Shown in pieces: positions 34,748-44,303 of a stretch of 64,000 bases of DNA. Below the pieces are notes generated by a model. It had not been told where the DNA came from, did not search any database, and was given only the letters and a program-made list of their open reading frames with translations. A program made the translations under genes and the position numbers. This stretch comes from Leptolyngbya sp. O-77 (lineage in GTDB: Bacteria; Cyanobacteriota; Cyanobacteriia; Elainellales; Elainellaceae). Each line of letters starts with the position of its first letter. Position 1 is the first letter of the stretch. The stretch spans positions 2,455,001 to 2,519,000 of the forward strand of contig NZ_AP017367.1 of assembly GCF_001548395.1 (NCBI RefSeq), in the 5' to 3' direction.

Positions 34748-34810
34748 ACTCAAAGCCAGACCTCTCAGCAATGGGGAAAGTTCCGGCTCTGACCAGCGAA
34801 ACGGTAATCC

Positions 34811-34849
34811 TTCTCTGACTAATCCTGCTCTGACTAATCCTTCTCTGAC
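34811..34849. repeat. 15-base direct repeats (TTCTCTGACTAATCC)
   Basis: Two full units (34811-34825, 34826-34840) and a partial third (from 34841) follow one another between gluQ and the next gene. The 243-base gap holds no gene; promoter signals for the membrane protein gene are not clear. Confidence 0.8.
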
Positions 34850-34990
34850 AAGGCGTACCTCCTGTACGGTAAACATGAGAAGCAGGCTATGATCGGCGAT
34901 CGAGCGGAACTCTAGCTCATCCGGGTGCATCGATAGACCTGCCCGTATTCCTTCTTGAGTCCAACCGTCCCGTTCAAGGAGCTATGCCCC

Positions 34991-36031
34991 ATGCCCCGGT
35001 TTTCGCTGAAGCGGGCGATCGCCCTCTGGCTCGTTCTATCGGCGGCGCTGGTCGCGCTGCTGATTAGCGAATCGCCTACGCTGGCCCACACGCCCTTTGC
35101 CAGCATCGAGATTCAGCCCAGCGCCGGCCGGCCGATCCATCTGCCCAACCGCATTTTTGACTGCACCCAAGGTGCGGCCCAGTGGCAGTGCAGCGCTGCT
35201 CTGGCCGAACAGCCGCTCGACCTGACCTGGCGCTATAGCCCAGCATTTCCTACTGAACTGGGGGACTGCGGCGCAAGCTATGCAGGGCGAATCGTCTCTT
35301 GCCACGGAGCGGGAATGGACTATGTACGCGGGTTGCAATATCGCTATGCCTTGCAGGGCGATCTGGGGCTGGGTGCGGCGCAGCTAGACGGGCTGCGGTG
35401 GCAATATTGGGGTATTAACCTGCTGATGTCCCTGCGGGAGTTGGGGCTGATTGGGCTGGGGTTGGGGCTGTCGCTGGTGGGTGGGGTGCTGGTGGCGCTA
35501 GGGGCGTGGCGCAGTCCGGGGCGCTGGGCCAAGGGCATTGCCAGCTTTGCCTGCGGCATGGGGATGGCGCTGCTGGTGGCTAACTATTTTGGGCGAGTTT
35601 TGCTGGAAACGCTGAGGGGGTTCGGCATTTCCGACAATCAGTGGCAATGGCTGACCCATGGGCTGGCGATCGCCACTGGCATTGGCACCTGGATCAGCAC
35701 AGCGGCGTTACTCTATTTCCCCTTTGGCCCAGTGATGCGGCTGATCGTGAGCCTGCTAGCGGGGGTGTCCCTGTTTAGCCTGCTGGCGCAGTCCGTAGGC
35801 ATTGGCTACTTGCTAAGTTTTCTGGGACTTCCGATTGACAATAACCTGGCGTGGAGCCATCTACCGATTTTTATCGCCAGCGGGGCGGCGTGGCTGGCTG
35901 CATTCTGGCTCTATCGCAAACGACCTATCAACACCCGCCGTTTTCTGAGCTTTACAGGCGGCATGGGGGTCTTTTCAATTGGGTCGCTGCTGGCGCTAAT
36001 GTGCTTGCTGTGGCTGGGCTATGTGGATTAG
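34991..36031 (+). CDS. polytopic membrane protein of unknown function
   Basis: 346 residues. AAGGAG at 34976-34981, nine bases before the ATG at 34991, sets the start; an in-frame ATG/GTG at 34955 is less likely. An N-terminal signal-anchor (~8-28, ALWLVLSAALVALLI) is followed by a ~100-residue extracytoplasmic domain with four cysteines (FDCTQ, WQCSA, GDCGAS, VSCHG) and then about six TM helices (from ~128 to the C terminus). Not recognised as a named family. Confidence 0.7.
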   Translation: MPRFSLKRAIALWLVLSAALVALLISESPTLAHTPFASIEIQPSAGRPIHLPNRIFDCTQGAAQWQCSAALAEQPLDLTWRYSPAFPTELGDCGASYAGRIVSCHGAGMDYVRGLQYRYALQGDLGLGAAQLDGLRWQYWGINLLMSLRELGLIGLGLGLSLVGGVLVALGAWRSPGRWAKGIASFACGMGMALLVANYFGRVLLETLRGFGISDNQWQWLTHGLAIATGIGTWISTAALLYFPFGPVMRLIVSLLAGVSLFSLLAQSVGIGYLLSFLGLPIDNNLAWSHLPIFIASGAAWLAAFWLYRKRPINTRRFLSFTGGMGVFSIGSLLALMCLLWLGYVD

Positions 36032-36043
36032 GAGTAGAAGTTC

Positions 36044-36092
36044 ATCCCCAATCCAAAATCCAAAATCCCCAATCCAAAATCTAAAATCCCCT
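36044..36092. repeat. (C)CAAAATC heptamer repeats
   Basis: CCAATCCAAAATCCAAAATC and similar units run through most of the 66 bases between the membrane protein gene and the convergent kinase gene. They belong to the same repeat type as at 29455-29545. Confidence 0.8.
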
Positions 36093-36097
36093 CCCCT

Positions 36098-36907
36098 CTA
36101 CCCCGTGGGCAGAGCCGCCAGAGCCGCATCGGCGTTGCGAAATCGCTGGGTCACGTCTGGATCGGTCATTTGCTTCAGCCAGGTGGCAAAGTCGGAGCTG
36201 CACTGGAGGCATTGATCCAGATCGATGCGAAATCCTCGGTGGGGCAGATTCATCGGTTCTATTCCGGTTAAACCTGCAACCAGCGTCATACCAAGGCTGT
36301 AGAGATCGGAGGCGGTCATGGCGCGGCGACCAATTTGCTCTGGCGCGATGTAGCCTTCGGTGCCCACAATGCTAAAGGTCGTTCCGTCGGCGGGCGTGAG
36401 GGATTTTACCGAGCCAAAATCGACCAAACTGACCTGAGTGGCGATCGCCCCTTCATCGTCCGACAGCAGCACGTTGCTGGGCTTGATGTCCCGATGCACA
36501 ATGGGCGGCTGCTGTGCGTGCAGATATTGCAAAATTTCCAGTGCCTTCCGCGCAACCTGTTTGGCTTCGGCTTCGCTGAGGGTGCGCTTGGCTTTGAGGT
36601 ATTTATCGAGCGAGGTTCCCGGCAAGTAACTCTGGATCAGCGCCAGGGCCTTGCCGCCGCGAGGCAGGTCGATTTCAAAGTAGCCCAGGTAGCGCGGCGT
36701 GGCAGGGTGGGCCAGCACTTGCAGTGCATCGGCCTCGCGGGTAAACAGCTTGAGATCGTCGGGGCCAAGGTTTTCGTCGATAAAGACGACCTTGAGGATG
36801 ACGGGTTCCTGGGTCATTAGATCGCGGGCTAGCAGCGTCCAGCGGCCAGACTTTTTGCCGAGTTGCTGTTCCACTTCGTAGCGATCGCCGAGTATCTGAC
36901 CTGACAT
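36098..36907 (-). CDS. serine/threonine protein kinase
   Basis: 269 residues, kinase domain only. The catalytic Lys is in VILKVVF (Lys39), the catalytic loop is HRDIKPSNVLL, the metal-binding motif DFGS, and the activation/APE segment YIAPEQIG. The glycine loop is atypical (LGKKSGRWTLLA instead of GxGxxG), as in many cyanobacterial Pkn2-type kinases. No sensor, TM or repeat domain is attached. It is divergent from pcyA. Confidence 0.9.
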   Translation of the reverse strand: MSGQILGDRYEVEQQLGKKSGRWTLLARDLMTQEPVILKVVFIDENLGPDDLKLFTREADALQVLAHPATPRYLGYFEIDLPRGGKALALIQSYLPGTSLDKYLKAKRTLSEAEAKQVARKALEILQYLHAQQPPIVHRDIKPSNVLLSDDEGAIATQVSLVDFGSVKSLTPADGTTFSIVGTEGYIAPEQIGRRAMTASDLYSLGMTLVAGLTGIEPMNLPHRGFRIDLDQCLQCSSDFATWLKQMTDPDVTQRFRNADAALAALPTG

Positions 36908-37081
36908 AATACAAAGGTTGAGGGTTATGAATGTTCGTCTAGCGCACTGACTGCACTAGACGTGCTGCCTATCGTCGTAGCACCACTGCACAGTTTGCTC
37001 TGCGGAATCATAAAGCAACAGCCTAACTTCAAGCCTATCGCTAGAGCCGCCTCTCGACACCCGTACTCACGATTTAACACC

Positions 37082-37837
37082 ATGTCTTTTTCCGTTTCGT
37101 CGTCCGCTTCCCAGTCCGACTCAATCCGCCAACAGCAGCATCCCCTGATTCGCGCTCTGGCGGATCGAATCGAGGCTATATGGCAAACCCATCTGGACTT
37201 GTCGCCCTATCACCTGCCCGAAGACCTAGGCTACGTAGAAGGACGACTGGAGGGCGAACGCCTAGTGATTGAAAATCACTGCTACCAAACGCCGCAGTTT
37301 CGCAAGCTGCATTTAGAACTGGCAAAGCTGGGCACTGGGCTGGATATCCTGCACTGTGTTATGTTTCCCCGGCCGGACTATGATTTGCCCATGTTTGGCG
37401 CAGATTTAGTAGGCGGGCGCGGCCAGGTAAGCATGGCGATCGCCGATTTGTCGCCCGTGCGGGGCGATCGCAGCCTGCCCGGCAGCTACGTGGGCGAATT
37501 GGAATCTCTGCCGCCGCTCCAGTTTTCGCAGACGCGCAGTTTCCCCACCTGGGGCACGATTTTTTCCAGCTATTGTCTGTTTATCCGCCCAGAGTCGGAG
37601 GATGAACAGCAGCAGTTTCTCGATCGCGTCGAAGCGTACCTAAAGATTCACTGTGAACGGGCGATCGCCACTCCCGCCACCCCCGAAAAACAGTCTGAAA
37701 TTCTGGCGGGACAGCAGCACTACTGCACCCAGCAGCAGCAAAACGACAAAACCCGCCGCGTCCTAGAAAAGGCCTTTGGCGAAGACTGGGCAGAGCGCTA
37801 CATGACCACGGTGCTATTCGACTTGCCCACAGGGTAG
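37082..37837 (+). CDS. pcyA: phycocyanobilin:ferredoxin oxidoreductase
   Basis: 251 residues. Reduces biliverdin IXalpha by four electrons from ferredoxin to 3Z-phycocyanobilin, the pigment for phycocyanin and cyanobacterial phytochromes. The known active-site positions are kept: His77 and Glu79 (KLHLELAK), His91 (DILHCVMF) and Asp108 (FGADLVGG). The ATG at 37082 begins the family-like sequence; the frame is open 40 codons upstream but those residues are not family-like. It supports the cpc operon of this window although it is 10 kb away. Confidence 0.96.
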   Translation: MSFSVSSSASQSDSIRQQQHPLIRALADRIEAIWQTHLDLSPYHLPEDLGYVEGRLEGERLVIENHCYQTPQFRKLHLELAKLGTGLDILHCVMFPRPDYDLPMFGADLVGGRGQVSMAIADLSPVRGDRSLPGSYVGELESLPPLQFSQTRSFPTWGTIFSSYCLFIRPESEDEQQQFLDRVEAYLKIHCERAIATPATPEKQSEILAGQQHYCTQQQQNDKTRRVLEKAFGEDWAERYMTTVLFDLPTG

Positions 37838-37885
37838 CAGCGCATCTCAATCTCAATAGCGAACCGCACAGCGTCGTTAAATCCG

Positions 37886-38176
37886 TTATCCCCGCCGACG
37901 GGCGGCCGCCTTCTGTTCCAGCCGAAAGAGCCACACCATCAGCGCCACCAGCCCCAGTTGCAGCGCCAGATTGGGCAGTGTGTCGCCGTCGCCCCGCCCG
38001 GCCGCAAGCTGCGTGGCAAAAATGAACGCACCGATTAGCCCGGATGCACCAAATGCTAGATAGACAAACTGCCGCAGCCCCCGATAGGGCGCTTTTGATT
38101 CTGCCACCAGCCGAGCATAGGCTTCTGGATCACGCTCCTTCAGCTTCTCGCCCCGCTCCCGCAACCGATCTGTCAT
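37886..38176 (-). CDS. DUF3493-family small membrane protein
   Basis: 96 residues. KAPYRGLRQFVYLAFGASGLIGAFIF is followed by a second hydrophobic helix (ALQLGLVALMVWLF), the pattern of DUF3493 proteins found in cyanobacteria and plastids. Chloroplast relatives (LPA1/REP27 region) are linked with photosystem II assembly, but the role here is inference. It is convergent with pcyA. Confidence 0.75.
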   Translation of the reverse strand: MTDRLRERGEKLKERDPEAYARLVAESKAPYRGLRQFVYLAFGASGLIGAFIFATQLAAGRGDGDTLPNLALQLGLVALMVWLFRLEQKAAARRRG

Positions 38177-38238
38177 GGCTATTCACCACCCTGGCAATTG
38201 TTCAGGTAAAACTCAGCGGGCGTGATAGCCCCGCCTAT

Positions 38239-39882
38239 CTACCATAGCCCTCGTTTGCCGCTGGGGTGAACTGTTGCCCAGTTGGTTCGCGCTAGCGCTA
38301 GTTGTTCGTCGCTAATCTTGGCTCCGGTCAGGTCTGCGCCGCAGAGGTTTGCCCCCCGCAGGTTGGCGTGGCTTAGATAGGCATAGCTCAGATCTGCCCC
38401 CCGCAGGTCTGCTCCCTGCAAATCCGCATGGCTAAGATAGGCCCGCGCCAAGTTTGCATTTTTCAGAATCGCCTGATTCAGACTGGCTCGACCAAAATCA
38501 GCATTAAACAGGTTTGCGCCCTGAAGGTTCGCCTTATGCAGTTTGGACTGGTGAAAGTTTGCCCCTGTGAGCGCGACCTTAGACAGGTTCAGCAGGCTCA
38601 GGTCGCGAGAGGTAAAGTCGCGCTTACCCTTGGCGTAGTCGTTCAGCAATTCATCCGCCCGTAGCTTAGGCAGCAGCGCCGGATGTCCGCCAGAGTTGCC
38701 GCTGCTGCCGCCCGACGCGCCCCGACCACGCTCGACCGTACTGACAGAGGCGGGTTTTTGGATGGCGGTGCGGCGCTGTCCTCCCGTGTAGGGCGAACCG
38801 CCGGAATCTCCTACAGACTTGGATTGCCGTGCGCGAATCGCGGCCGCCATGCGGGCAGAGGGCGAAGAGGGAAAGAGATTGCCGCTGAGGTCACCAGAGG
38901 GCGTGTGGTGATGAGGAGAGATCTCCGGCTGACGGGCAGAAGGGCGTGCAGGCTTCACCATGCTCTGGGCTAGGCTGTCGAGGTATGGCTCTAGATCCAG
39001 CGCCCGCAGCACTTCCCCCGCGTTCTGATAGCGATGGCGAACGGAAACCTCCAGCATCTTTTCCAACACGCCCGCAAAGTGTTCGCTGATGTGAACCTGT
39101 TCGCGCCACAGAATCTCACCCGTGGTCGGGTCGTAGTCCATGTCCTTCGGCGCTTTGCCCGTCAGCAGGTAAATGCAGGTAACGCCCAGCGCGTAGATAT
39201 CGCTGGCATAGACGGGGCGCATGGCCATTTGCTCTGGCGGGGCATAGCCAGGAGTGCCAATGGCGTAGGCCGTCAGGGCAGTTTGCTCCGTTGCACCTGC
39301 TCGCACAGGGTTGACCTGATCTTTCACCGCGCCGAAGTCGATCAGCACCAGCTTTTTGTCTTGAGTGCGACGAATCAGGTTGGCGGGCTTGATGTCGCGA
39401 TGAATCACCTGCTGAGAATGCACGTACTGCAACATCGGCAGCACTTCGCTGAGAAACTGCTTGACCCCGGCTTCGCTGAAGGGGCCATTTTGCTTCACCT
39501 CTTGCTGGAGGGTGGAGCCGCTAATGTATTCCTGAATCAGGTAAAATTCTTGGTTTGCCTCGAAGTAGTCGAGCAGGCGAGGCACCTGGGGATGGTTGCC
39601 GATTTTACCCAGCGTTTTGGCTTCTCGGCGGAATAGCTCCCGTGCCATTTGCAACACATGGGGGGAGGAGGCGACTGGACGAAGCTGCTTGATTACGCAG
39701 TAAGGACTGCCGGGAAGCGATTCATCCTTGGCTAGAAACGTGGCTCCAAATCCGCCATGCCCAAGGGACTGCACCACCCGATAGCGATCGCGCAACAGCA
39801 GCTTGGAGCCACAGGCCTGACACAGCTCAGTATGAGTCAAGTTCTCTGGTTTTGGACAGGCAGGATTTAAGCAGTAGCTCAT
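38239..39882 (-). CDS. serine/threonine kinase with pentapeptide repeats, SpkB type
   Basis: 547 residues. An N-terminal cysteine motif (C-x4-C ... C-x2-C in MSYCLNPACPKPEN and CQACGSK) precedes the kinase domain (~30-300: GHGGFGATF, CVIKQL, HRDIKPANLI, DFGAVK, YAPPEQM). A Ser/Gly-rich linker (~310-410) follows, then about 20 pentapeptide units with A(N/D)LxX pattern (~430-530). This order matches SpkB of Synechocystis, reported to act in oxidative stress. Pentapeptide repeats form a right-handed beta-helix, probably for protein contacts. Confidence 0.92.
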   Translation of the reverse strand: MSYCLNPACPKPENLTHTELCQACGSKLLLRDRYRVVQSLGHGGFGATFLAKDESLPGSPYCVIKQLRPVASSPHVLQMARELFRREAKTLGKIGNHPQVPRLLDYFEANQEFYLIQEYISGSTLQQEVKQNGPFSEAGVKQFLSEVLPMLQYVHSQQVIHRDIKPANLIRRTQDKKLVLIDFGAVKDQVNPVRAGATEQTALTAYAIGTPGYAPPEQMAMRPVYASDIYALGVTCIYLLTGKAPKDMDYDPTTGEILWREQVHISEHFAGVLEKMLEVSVRHRYQNAGEVLRALDLEPYLDSLAQSMVKPARPSARQPEISPHHHTPSGDLSGNLFPSSPSARMAAAIRARQSKSVGDSGGSPYTGGQRRTAIQKPASVSTVERGRGASGGSSGNSGGHPALLPKLRADELLNDYAKGKRDFTSRDLSLLNLSKVALTGANFHQSKLHKANLQGANLFNADFGRASLNQAILKNANLARAYLSHADLQGADLRGADLSYAYLSHANLRGANLCGADLTGAKISDEQLALARTNWATVHPSGKRGLW

Positions 39883-40396
39883 TCGGCATCACTCGTTAGG
39901 TTGACCGCCGGGCGTATATCTCAAAGTGAGAGCATGCACCTCTTCTACAATTATCGGCCCAAGAGCATGAAGGTAGAGTGCAGTTCTCTCGGGGAAACCC
40001 TTGAAGACTTGCTAAAGATCGCGCTGATTCGCTTAAAGTCTCAGTGAACACCCATAAATACACGGGACAGCATGTAGCAATTCGCCCAAGTGCTTACTCA
40101 AAAGGCTGACGAAGCATCCAGACGGAATGTTGCTAAAACTGCCGGAGGAGCAAGATTCAGCGGGTAAAAGCATTTAGCCTCTATAGATTGTTTAACAGAT
40201 TGTTGTTGGATGTGCTAGGGGGTAGAAGCGTGTTCCGAGGCAACCGGGCGGTAGAATTGGGAGGGCTAAGGCACGAGATTTGGCGGCTTATTAGCCGCTT
40301 CATTTGGGCTAATGTCTGGATGTAGCCGTGCCAGGGCTGGACTAGATTAGATTTTGACCACGTTAATTTTTGTTGGGCAGAAAGGCACGATAGGCG
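39883..40396. other. intergenic region between divergent spkB-like gene and pheT
   Basis: 514 bases. No gene, tRNA or clear repeat was found. It should hold both promoters; no convincing -35/-10 pair is proposed. Confidence 0.4.
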
Positions 40397-42863
40397 ATGC
40401 GAATTTCTCTGAACTGGTTGCGAGAGCTAGTCGATATCAACGTATCTCCAGAAGCGCTGGCGGATATGCTGACGATGGCGGGGTTTGAGGTAGAAGAGAT
40501 TGAGGATCGCCGCACCTGGGCGGATGGCGTAGTGGTGGGTCGAGTGCTGGATCGTCAGCCCCATCCCAATGCTGACAAGCTGAGCGTGTGTAAGGTGGAC
40601 ATCGGGGCTGACACGCCTTCCACCATTGTCTGCGGTGCGGCGAATGTGCGGTCTGATATCTACGTTCCGGTGGCGACGCTGGGGACGCATCTGCCCATGA
40701 TTGACCTAACGATTCGCCCCCGCAAGCTGCGGGATGTGCCCTCGGAGGGGATGATTTGCTCACTGGCGGAGGTGGGGCTGGCGAAGGAGTCAGAGGGCAT
40801 TCATATCTTCCCGCAAGACTCGCTTCAGGTAGGCATGGATGCCCGTCCGCTGCTGGGGTTAGACGATGTGATTTTAGATCTGACCTCGACGGCAAACCGA
40901 GCCGATGCGCTGAGCATGGTGGGCATTGCGCGGGAGGTGGCGGCGCTGACGGGCGCAAAACTCAAGCTGCCGACAGTGCCCGAGTTGCCCGTCAAGTCTG
41001 CTGGAAAAGAACTGGGGCTGCGGATTTCGGAGCCGGGAGCCTGCCCGATTTATATAGGAACCGTTGTTGAGGGGGTGGCGATCGCCCCTTCTCCTGAATG
41101 GCTGCAACGACGGCTCCAGGCGGCGGGCACTCGTCCGATTAACAACGTGGGTGGACGTGACCAACTACGTGCTGCTGGAGTGGGGGGCAGCCGCTACACG
41201 CCTTTGATGGCGATCGCCTCCGGTCTATTGCGGGTTCTTCAGATTTAACGCTTGGTGTGCGCTTTGCCCGCAGCGGCGAGACGCTGACCACGCTGGACAG
41301 CCAGGAGCGAAAGCTGACCGACCAAACGCTGCTGATTACGGCAAACGACCAGCCCGTAGCGCTGGCGGGCGTGATGGGTGGCGAAAACAGCGAAGTTTAC
41401 GCAGACACGACGAATCTGGTGCTGGAAGCAGCAGTTTTTGATTCGGTAGCCATTCGGCGATCGGCGCGATCGCAGGGACTCCGCACTGAGGCCTCGGCCC
41501 GCTACGAGCGTGGCGTGAACTCTGCGGAACTCGAACTGGCCTGTCGGCGGGCGCTGGCGCTGCTGGTAGAACTGGCGGGCGGTACGATAGGGGCGCAGAC
41601 GGTAGCCGATGCGCGACCGGGCGGCGCGATGGCAACGCGCACGATTGAACTGCGGCTGGAGCGGCTGAACCAAGTGCTTGGCCCCATCGAACTAGACAAA
41701 GAGGCGCGTCCGGGCGAGGGCGAAATTGGCGACTTGCCGCCCGCCGAGGTAGAGCGGATTTTGACGGCGCTGGGCTGCGAACTAACCCCGATCTCGGCAG
41801 CGGGCGACGTGTGGCGGGTGAGCGTGCCGCCCTATCGTCATCGAGATCTGGAACGCGAAATCGATCTGATCGAGGAAGTGGCACGGGTTTACGGCTACAA
41901 CAACTTCTGCGATACGCTGCCTGCCAAGACCGAACTGGGCTTCCTGTCGCCCGACTACGCCCTGACACGACAAATCCACAGCGCCTTCAAAGCGGTGGGT
42001 CTGACGGAGGTGATTCACTATTCGCTGGTGAAGCCGGACGGCGATAACCAGATTGCCCTCAGCAACCCGCTGTTTGTGGAATATTCTGCGCTGCGGACTG
42101 AAATGCTGACAGCGCTAATCGATGCCTTCCAGTACAACCTGGAGCAGGGCAACGGGGCGCTGAATGCCTACGAAATTGGGCGCGTGTTTTGGCGCGAAGA
42201 AGACGGGCTATATGAGGGCGATCGCCTCGCTGGGATTCTGGGTGGTGATACATCGGTCGGGCGCTGGGTTCGCAGTGGCCGCGAACAGCCGATGACCTGG
42301 TTTGAAGCCAAGGGCATATTGGAGAGCGCGTTTCGACAGCTTGGCGTAGCGGTTGAATTTCAGCCCGATCGGCGAAACCCGCTGCTGCACCCGGGGACGG
42401 ACTGCCTCGCTTTGGGTACAGGGGCGAGCGGCTGGGCACGTTTGGACAGTTACACCCCCAAGAGCGCCAGCGCCGGGGATTGCCGGATGAAGTGTATGCC
42501 TTCGAGTTAGACCTAGATCTGCTGCTAGAAGACATGTCCGACGAAGCCAGGGTCACGCCTGTCTTCAAGCCCTACTCGGCCTACCCGGCCTCTGACAGGG
42601 ATCTGGCGTTTTTTGCGCCCGTGCAGTTTTCAGTTGCGGAAATTGAGCGGGCGGTTCGCAAGACGGCAGGCAAACTGCTCGACTCTGTAGAACTATTTGA
42701 TGAATATCGTGGCGAGTCAGTGCCCGAAGGCAAGCGCAGTCTGGCGTTTCGACTGGTCTACCGAGCCGACGATCGCACGCTGACCGACGAAGACATCGAG
42801 CCAGTGCATCAGAAAGTCCGCGAAGCGCTCCAAGAGAAGTTCCAGGTGAGCTTGCGGAGTTAA
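40397..42863 (+). pseudogene. pheT: phenylalanine--tRNA ligase beta subunit, frameshifted four times (probable sequence errors)
   Basis: The full PheT protein is visible in three frames: 40397-41248 (N-terminal, tRNA-binding domain and B3/4 start), 41257-42390 (B3/4, B5 domain, catalytic-like core) and 42480-42863 (C-terminal FDX-ACB domain). The breaks are single extra G bases in G runs: GGG at 41149-41151 (expect GG, restoring NNVVDVTNYV), GGGGGG at 41182-41187 (expect five, restoring EWGQPLHAFD), GGGG at 42393-42396 (restoring HPGRTASLW) and GGGG at 42421-42424 (restoring VQGERLGTFG). PheT is essential and no other copy is seen, so the gene is probably intact in the cell. The subunit pairs with PheS to charge tRNA(Phe). 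Confidence 0.93.
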
Positions 42864-42961
42864 AGATAAAAAAAGAAGAGCGAAAAAAGAAGAACGAAAA
42901 CCGACAATCCTTTTCTCTTCTCTCTTCGTTCTTCTCTCTTCTATCTTCGTTCTTCCCTTTT
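42864..42961. repeat. purine/pyrimidine mirror tract between convergent pheT and HEAT gene
   Basis: AAAGAAGAGCGAAAAAAGAA and related purine units (42868-42903) are followed by CTCTTCGTTCTTC pyrimidine units (42910-42960), roughly the reverse complement. The RNA could form a long imperfect stem from either strand. It resembles the tract at 15418-15508. Confidence 0.6.
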
Positions 42962-42963
42962 CC

Positions 42964-43635
42964 TCACTCCACCGCTTCCAACTTCTGCAACGCCAGCGCC
43001 GCCGCGTCTGATACGTGGGGGTGGCTGTCGCGCAGCAAGTATCGCAGCGCGGCAATGCTCTTGGGCGTGGGCAGGTTGCCCAGGGCTTCGGCGAGGCGCT
43101 GGCGCACCAGCCAGTCGGGCGAGTCTACAAAGCGCAGGATTGCCTCGACCGCTTCTAGGTCTTGGAGTTCTCCTAGCGCGGCGATCGCCGCCTGATGTAG
43201 CACCACCTCATCGCTCTCCAGCGCTTGCAGCAGGGCGTGGCGGGCGCGGGGGTCTTTCAGGTTGCCCAGCGATACGGCAGCGCTAAAGCGCACTAGCCAA
43301 TCCGTATCTTCGTAGAATGCTCGCAGCAGCGGCTCGACCGCACGAGAGTCACCCAGATAGCCCAAAGCCCCGGCCGCATCGGCGCGAATGCCATAGTCGG
43401 GGTCGTTTTCCAAAATCTGCGCCAGGATGGGATAGCACTCGTCTGTTTGCTTGACCCCTAGGGCAAACACCGCCATCGAGCGCACTTGCAGGCTTTCGTC
43501 ATCCAGCACTTTGAGAATCAGCGGCACGGCCGACTCTGAAGGGATATCGCGCAGCATGGCCAGGGCGACCATGCGATCGCTCGACTTGGGACTGTCGAGC
43601 TGGGTCTTGATCTGCTCTAGGCTGAGTTGGCTCAT
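42964..43635 (-). CDS. HEAT-repeat protein (NblB / bilin-lyase-like)
   Basis: 223 residues made of about six HEAT-like repeats (VPLILKVLDDESLQVRSMAVFALG, GIRADAAGALGYLGD, WLVRFSAAVSLGNLKD, AAIAALGELQD, WLVRQRLAEALGNLP). The repeats resemble those of CpcE/CpcF and NblB, proteins that add bilins or help to dismantle phycobilisomes. Family membership is clear, but the precise role is not, and many cyanobacteria have several such paralogues. Confidence 0.75.
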   Translation of the reverse strand: MSQLSLEQIKTQLDSPKSSDRMVALAMLRDIPSESAVPLILKVLDDESLQVRSMAVFALGVKQTDECYPILAQILENDPDYGIRADAAGALGYLGDSRAVEPLLRAFYEDTDWLVRFSAAVSLGNLKDPRARHALLQALESDEVVLHQAAIAALGELQDLEAVEAILRFVDSPDWLVRQRLAEALGNLPTPKSIAALRYLLRDSHPHVSDAAALALQKLEAVE

Positions 43636-43744
43636 GGCGTTTTATTACGAATTATTAACTTTATGATAGCGAAGTTTTTCGGTTCCTGAGTCGCAACGGA
43701 CTCGCTGTTCTTCTTGCCCCGTTGTCTCTAAGGCGTAGTTTCAA

Positions 43745-44290
43745 TCAGGCGTAGCCGAACCAGAGGAGTCCAGCCACAATCAGGGCGATCGCCCCTAAAG
43801 AAATCCACACAAAGGAGTTGTCTTTGGTATTGACCTGGCTCAGATCAAGCGGCTCTGGATCAGGCTTGGGGCGGGGCTTCGGACGCGACGACGGGGGGCG
43901 ACTGGGCGCGGCGTAGGACTTTTGATCTTCGGCGTTGGCGGCTTCCAGCCCGCCCAAGTCAGGAATCTGAGTCAGCCACTCGGGGCGCGTCCGCAGGCGT
44001 GGCGCGGTCAGGATGGTTTGCAGGCGGCGGCTCTGCTTGCGGGTCTTTACGTCGGGATGGCGCACCAGTTGCTCACAGAGGGCGATCGCCATGTCAGTCT
44101 GTCCGGCGGCCTCATAGGCCGTCACCAGCCAAATCTGCACCTCACCGCCCAGCTTGCCGCCCCGCTCCACAAGCGCAGCGGACTTTTCCAGACAGTCCAC
44201 CGATTCCCGATAGCGTCCGCTTTCAAAATTTTGCTTGCCCGCTTGAAAGAGCGCTCTGGCCCGCTCCAGCGCCTCTGGGTTTGCCGCCAT
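43745..44290 (-). CDS. TPR-like protein with C-terminal membrane helix
   Basis: 181 residues from the ATG at 44290, 14 bases after the argB stop; a TTG at 44326 would overlap argB and is less likely. TPR-like helices (ALERARALFQAGKQNFESGRY, LVTAYEAAGQTDMAIALCE) at ~1-85, then a Pro/Arg/Lys-rich linker (SRPPSSRPKPRPKPDPEP) and a C-terminal TM helix (WISLGAIALIVAGLLWFGY). This tail-anchored layout suggests a membrane-bound scaffold. The specific role is unknown; it is probably co-transcribed with argB. Confidence 0.7.
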   Translation of the reverse strand: MAANPEALERARALFQAGKQNFESGRYRESVDCLEKSAALVERGGKLGGEVQIWLVTAYEAAGQTDMAIALCEQLVRHPDVKTRKQSRRLQTILTAPRLRTRPEWLTQIPDLGGLEAANAEDQKSYAAPSRPPSSRPKPRPKPDPEPLDLSQVNTKDNSFVWISLGAIALIVAGLLWFGYA

Positions 44291-44303
44291 GCCCTTGCTG
44301 CAC

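Noticed and set aside
40397..42863. Programmed frameshifting in pheT
   Set aside because: No slippery heptamer plus pseudoknot pattern is seen, four separate shifts would be needed, and each is an extra base in a G run; sequence error is simpler.
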